The notes beneath the pieces are model-generated. The model did no database searches. It worked only from the letters and a program-made list of their open reading frames with translations, and was not told the origin of the DNA. Shown here in pieces: positions 63,460-64,000 of a stretch of 64,000 bases of DNA (the first letter of the stretch is position 1; each line of letters starts with the position of its first letter). The translations under genes were made by a program, and so were the position numbers. Source of the stretch: Xanthomonas euvesicatoria pv. euvesicatoria (GTDB lineage: Bacteria > Pseudomonadota > Gammaproteobacteria > Xanthomonadales > Xanthomonadaceae). The stretch covers positions 1 through 64,000 of the forward strand of contig NZ_JAJIUJ010000038.1 of assembly GCF_020880415.1 (NCBI RefSeq). The letters are read 5' to 3'.

Positions 63460-63575
63460 GAGGTCGAGTGTGAACGCTTTGGGGAAGCTTAGGGTGGCAG
63501 GGGCAGACGGGGAATCGGACGCTTGCCATCCCCGGGGCCAGACATTATCTATGCGCTGTCTCACCGGATGATCCC

Positions 63576-64000
63576 ATGCGCGCGTCCCAGTCCCCAATGC
63601 TCGACCCCCGCGCCCGCCAGTTGCTGCGCACCCTGATTGCGCGCTACATCCGCGACGGCGAGCCGGTGGGGTCAAAGACGCTGGCCCAGCATGCGGGTTT
63701 GGACGTCAGCCCGGCCACCATCCGCAATATCTTGGCCGACCTGGAAGACGTCGGCCTGCTCAGCTCCCCGCATACCTCGGCCGGACGCGTGCCCACTGCG
63801 CATGGCTACCGGGTGTTCGTCGACAGCCTGGTGCAGATGCAGCCGCCTGGCGAAGAGGAAGTCCGCCGCCTGCGCGCGGAGCTGGCCAGCGGCAACGGCA
63901 CGCAATCGTTGCTGGGCAGCGCCTCGCAGATGCTGTCGGCGATGAGCCACTTCGTCGGCGTGGTCAGCGCGCCGCGCCGCGAGCAGTTCGCGTTCCGGCA
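63576..64000 (+). CDS. hrcA: Heat-inducible repressor HrcA (partial, 5' end)
   Basis: The first 141 codons; the gene runs off the window. LDPRARQLLRTLIARYIRDGEPVGSKTLA... GLDVSPATIRNILADLEDVGLLSSPHTSAGRVPT is the classic HrcA N-terminal winged helix. It represses the dnaK/groE heat-shock genes through CIRCE; the CIRCE operator is not visible upstream in this window. The neighbouring grpE-dnaK-dnaJ would lie beyond 64000. Confidence 0.95.
   Translation, partial: MRASQSPMLDPRARQLLRTLIARYIRDGEPVGSKTLAQHAGLDVSPATIRNILADLEDVGLLSSPHTSAGRVPTAHGYRVFVDSLVQMQPPGEEEVRRLRAELASGNGTQSLLGSASQMLSAMSHFVGVVSAPRREQFAFR

Noticed and set aside
1-64000. CRISPR array
   Set aside because: No regularly spaced repeats of 25-40 bases and no cas genes were seen in the window.

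Overview
The window comes from a Xanthomonas chromosome. The tmRNA gene encodes the tag ANDDNYGSDSAIAA, and the flanks carry smpB, ratA, rnfH, bamE, fur, recN and hrcA in a Xanthomonadaceae-like order. A GC-rich Xanthomonas-type intergenic inverted repeat also lies next to smpB.

Layout. Bases 1-9163 are left chromosome: an SDR oxidoreductase coupled to a NodT/OprM-type outer-membrane lipoprotein, two membrane diguanylate cyclases, small genes, and an asparagine-synthetase-like protein that lacks the nucleophilic Cys2. Bases 9164-55727 are a 46.5-kb integrated element. It is bounded by a 17-bp direct repeat of the 3' end of ssrA, has a tyrosine integrase beside the intact ssrA, and carries paired integrase-arm-like repeats at both ends. 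Bases 55711-64000 are right chromosome: ssrA, a frameshifted lipase/subtilisin fusion gene, smpB, ratA/rnfH, bamE, fur, recN and the start of hrcA. The original ssrA terminator appears to be stranded at about 9.1 kb, at the far end of the island.

The island is a mosaic of modules. (1) 9.4-14.7 kb: a compact regulator, methyltransferase, McrB-like AAA and PD-(D/E)XK (DUF2357-type) restriction operon. (2) 15-22 kb: small and hypothetical genes including an H-NS-like protein, a RadC-type JAMM protein, a DUF6988-like protein and an ankyrin-repeat protein. (3) 22-29 kb: a scrambled zone with a HEPN/Abi-like protein fused to CBS domains and three tandem integrase genes (two decayed, one intact). 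(4) 29-38 kb: a MobA/MobL relaxase, a VirD4-type coupling protein, a small cytosolic protein (possible immunity) and a 1223-residue protein with a peptidoglycan-binding domain and an XVIPCD-like C-terminus. This looks like a type IV secretion effector cassette that would borrow a resident secretion channel. (5) 38-43.7 kb: an HlyD-type adaptor, a C39-peptidase ABC exporter, a double-glycine-type leader protein carrying an HExxH metallopeptidase motif, and two exported candidate immunity proteins, the second frameshifted. (6) 43.8-47.4 kb, convergent to it: a SelO-like pseudokinase, an HlyC-like acyltransferase homologue and an AmpG-like MFS transporter. (7) 47.4-55.6 kb: a second relaxase preceded by a chain of hairpins (candidate oriT), a PLD-like protein, a 735-aa protein with a PD-(D/E)XK motif, and the integrase.

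No VirB/Trb conjugation channel genes are present, so the element is better described as integrative and mobilizable than as self-conjugative. Its theme is competition and defence: restriction, Abi-like, PLD and nuclease proteins, a contact-dependent effector cassette, and a secreted protease-type bacteriocin candidate. The bacteriocin locus with its adjacent SelO/HlyC-like modification pair is the best candidate for an undescribed system. All functions are read from motifs and context without database searches.
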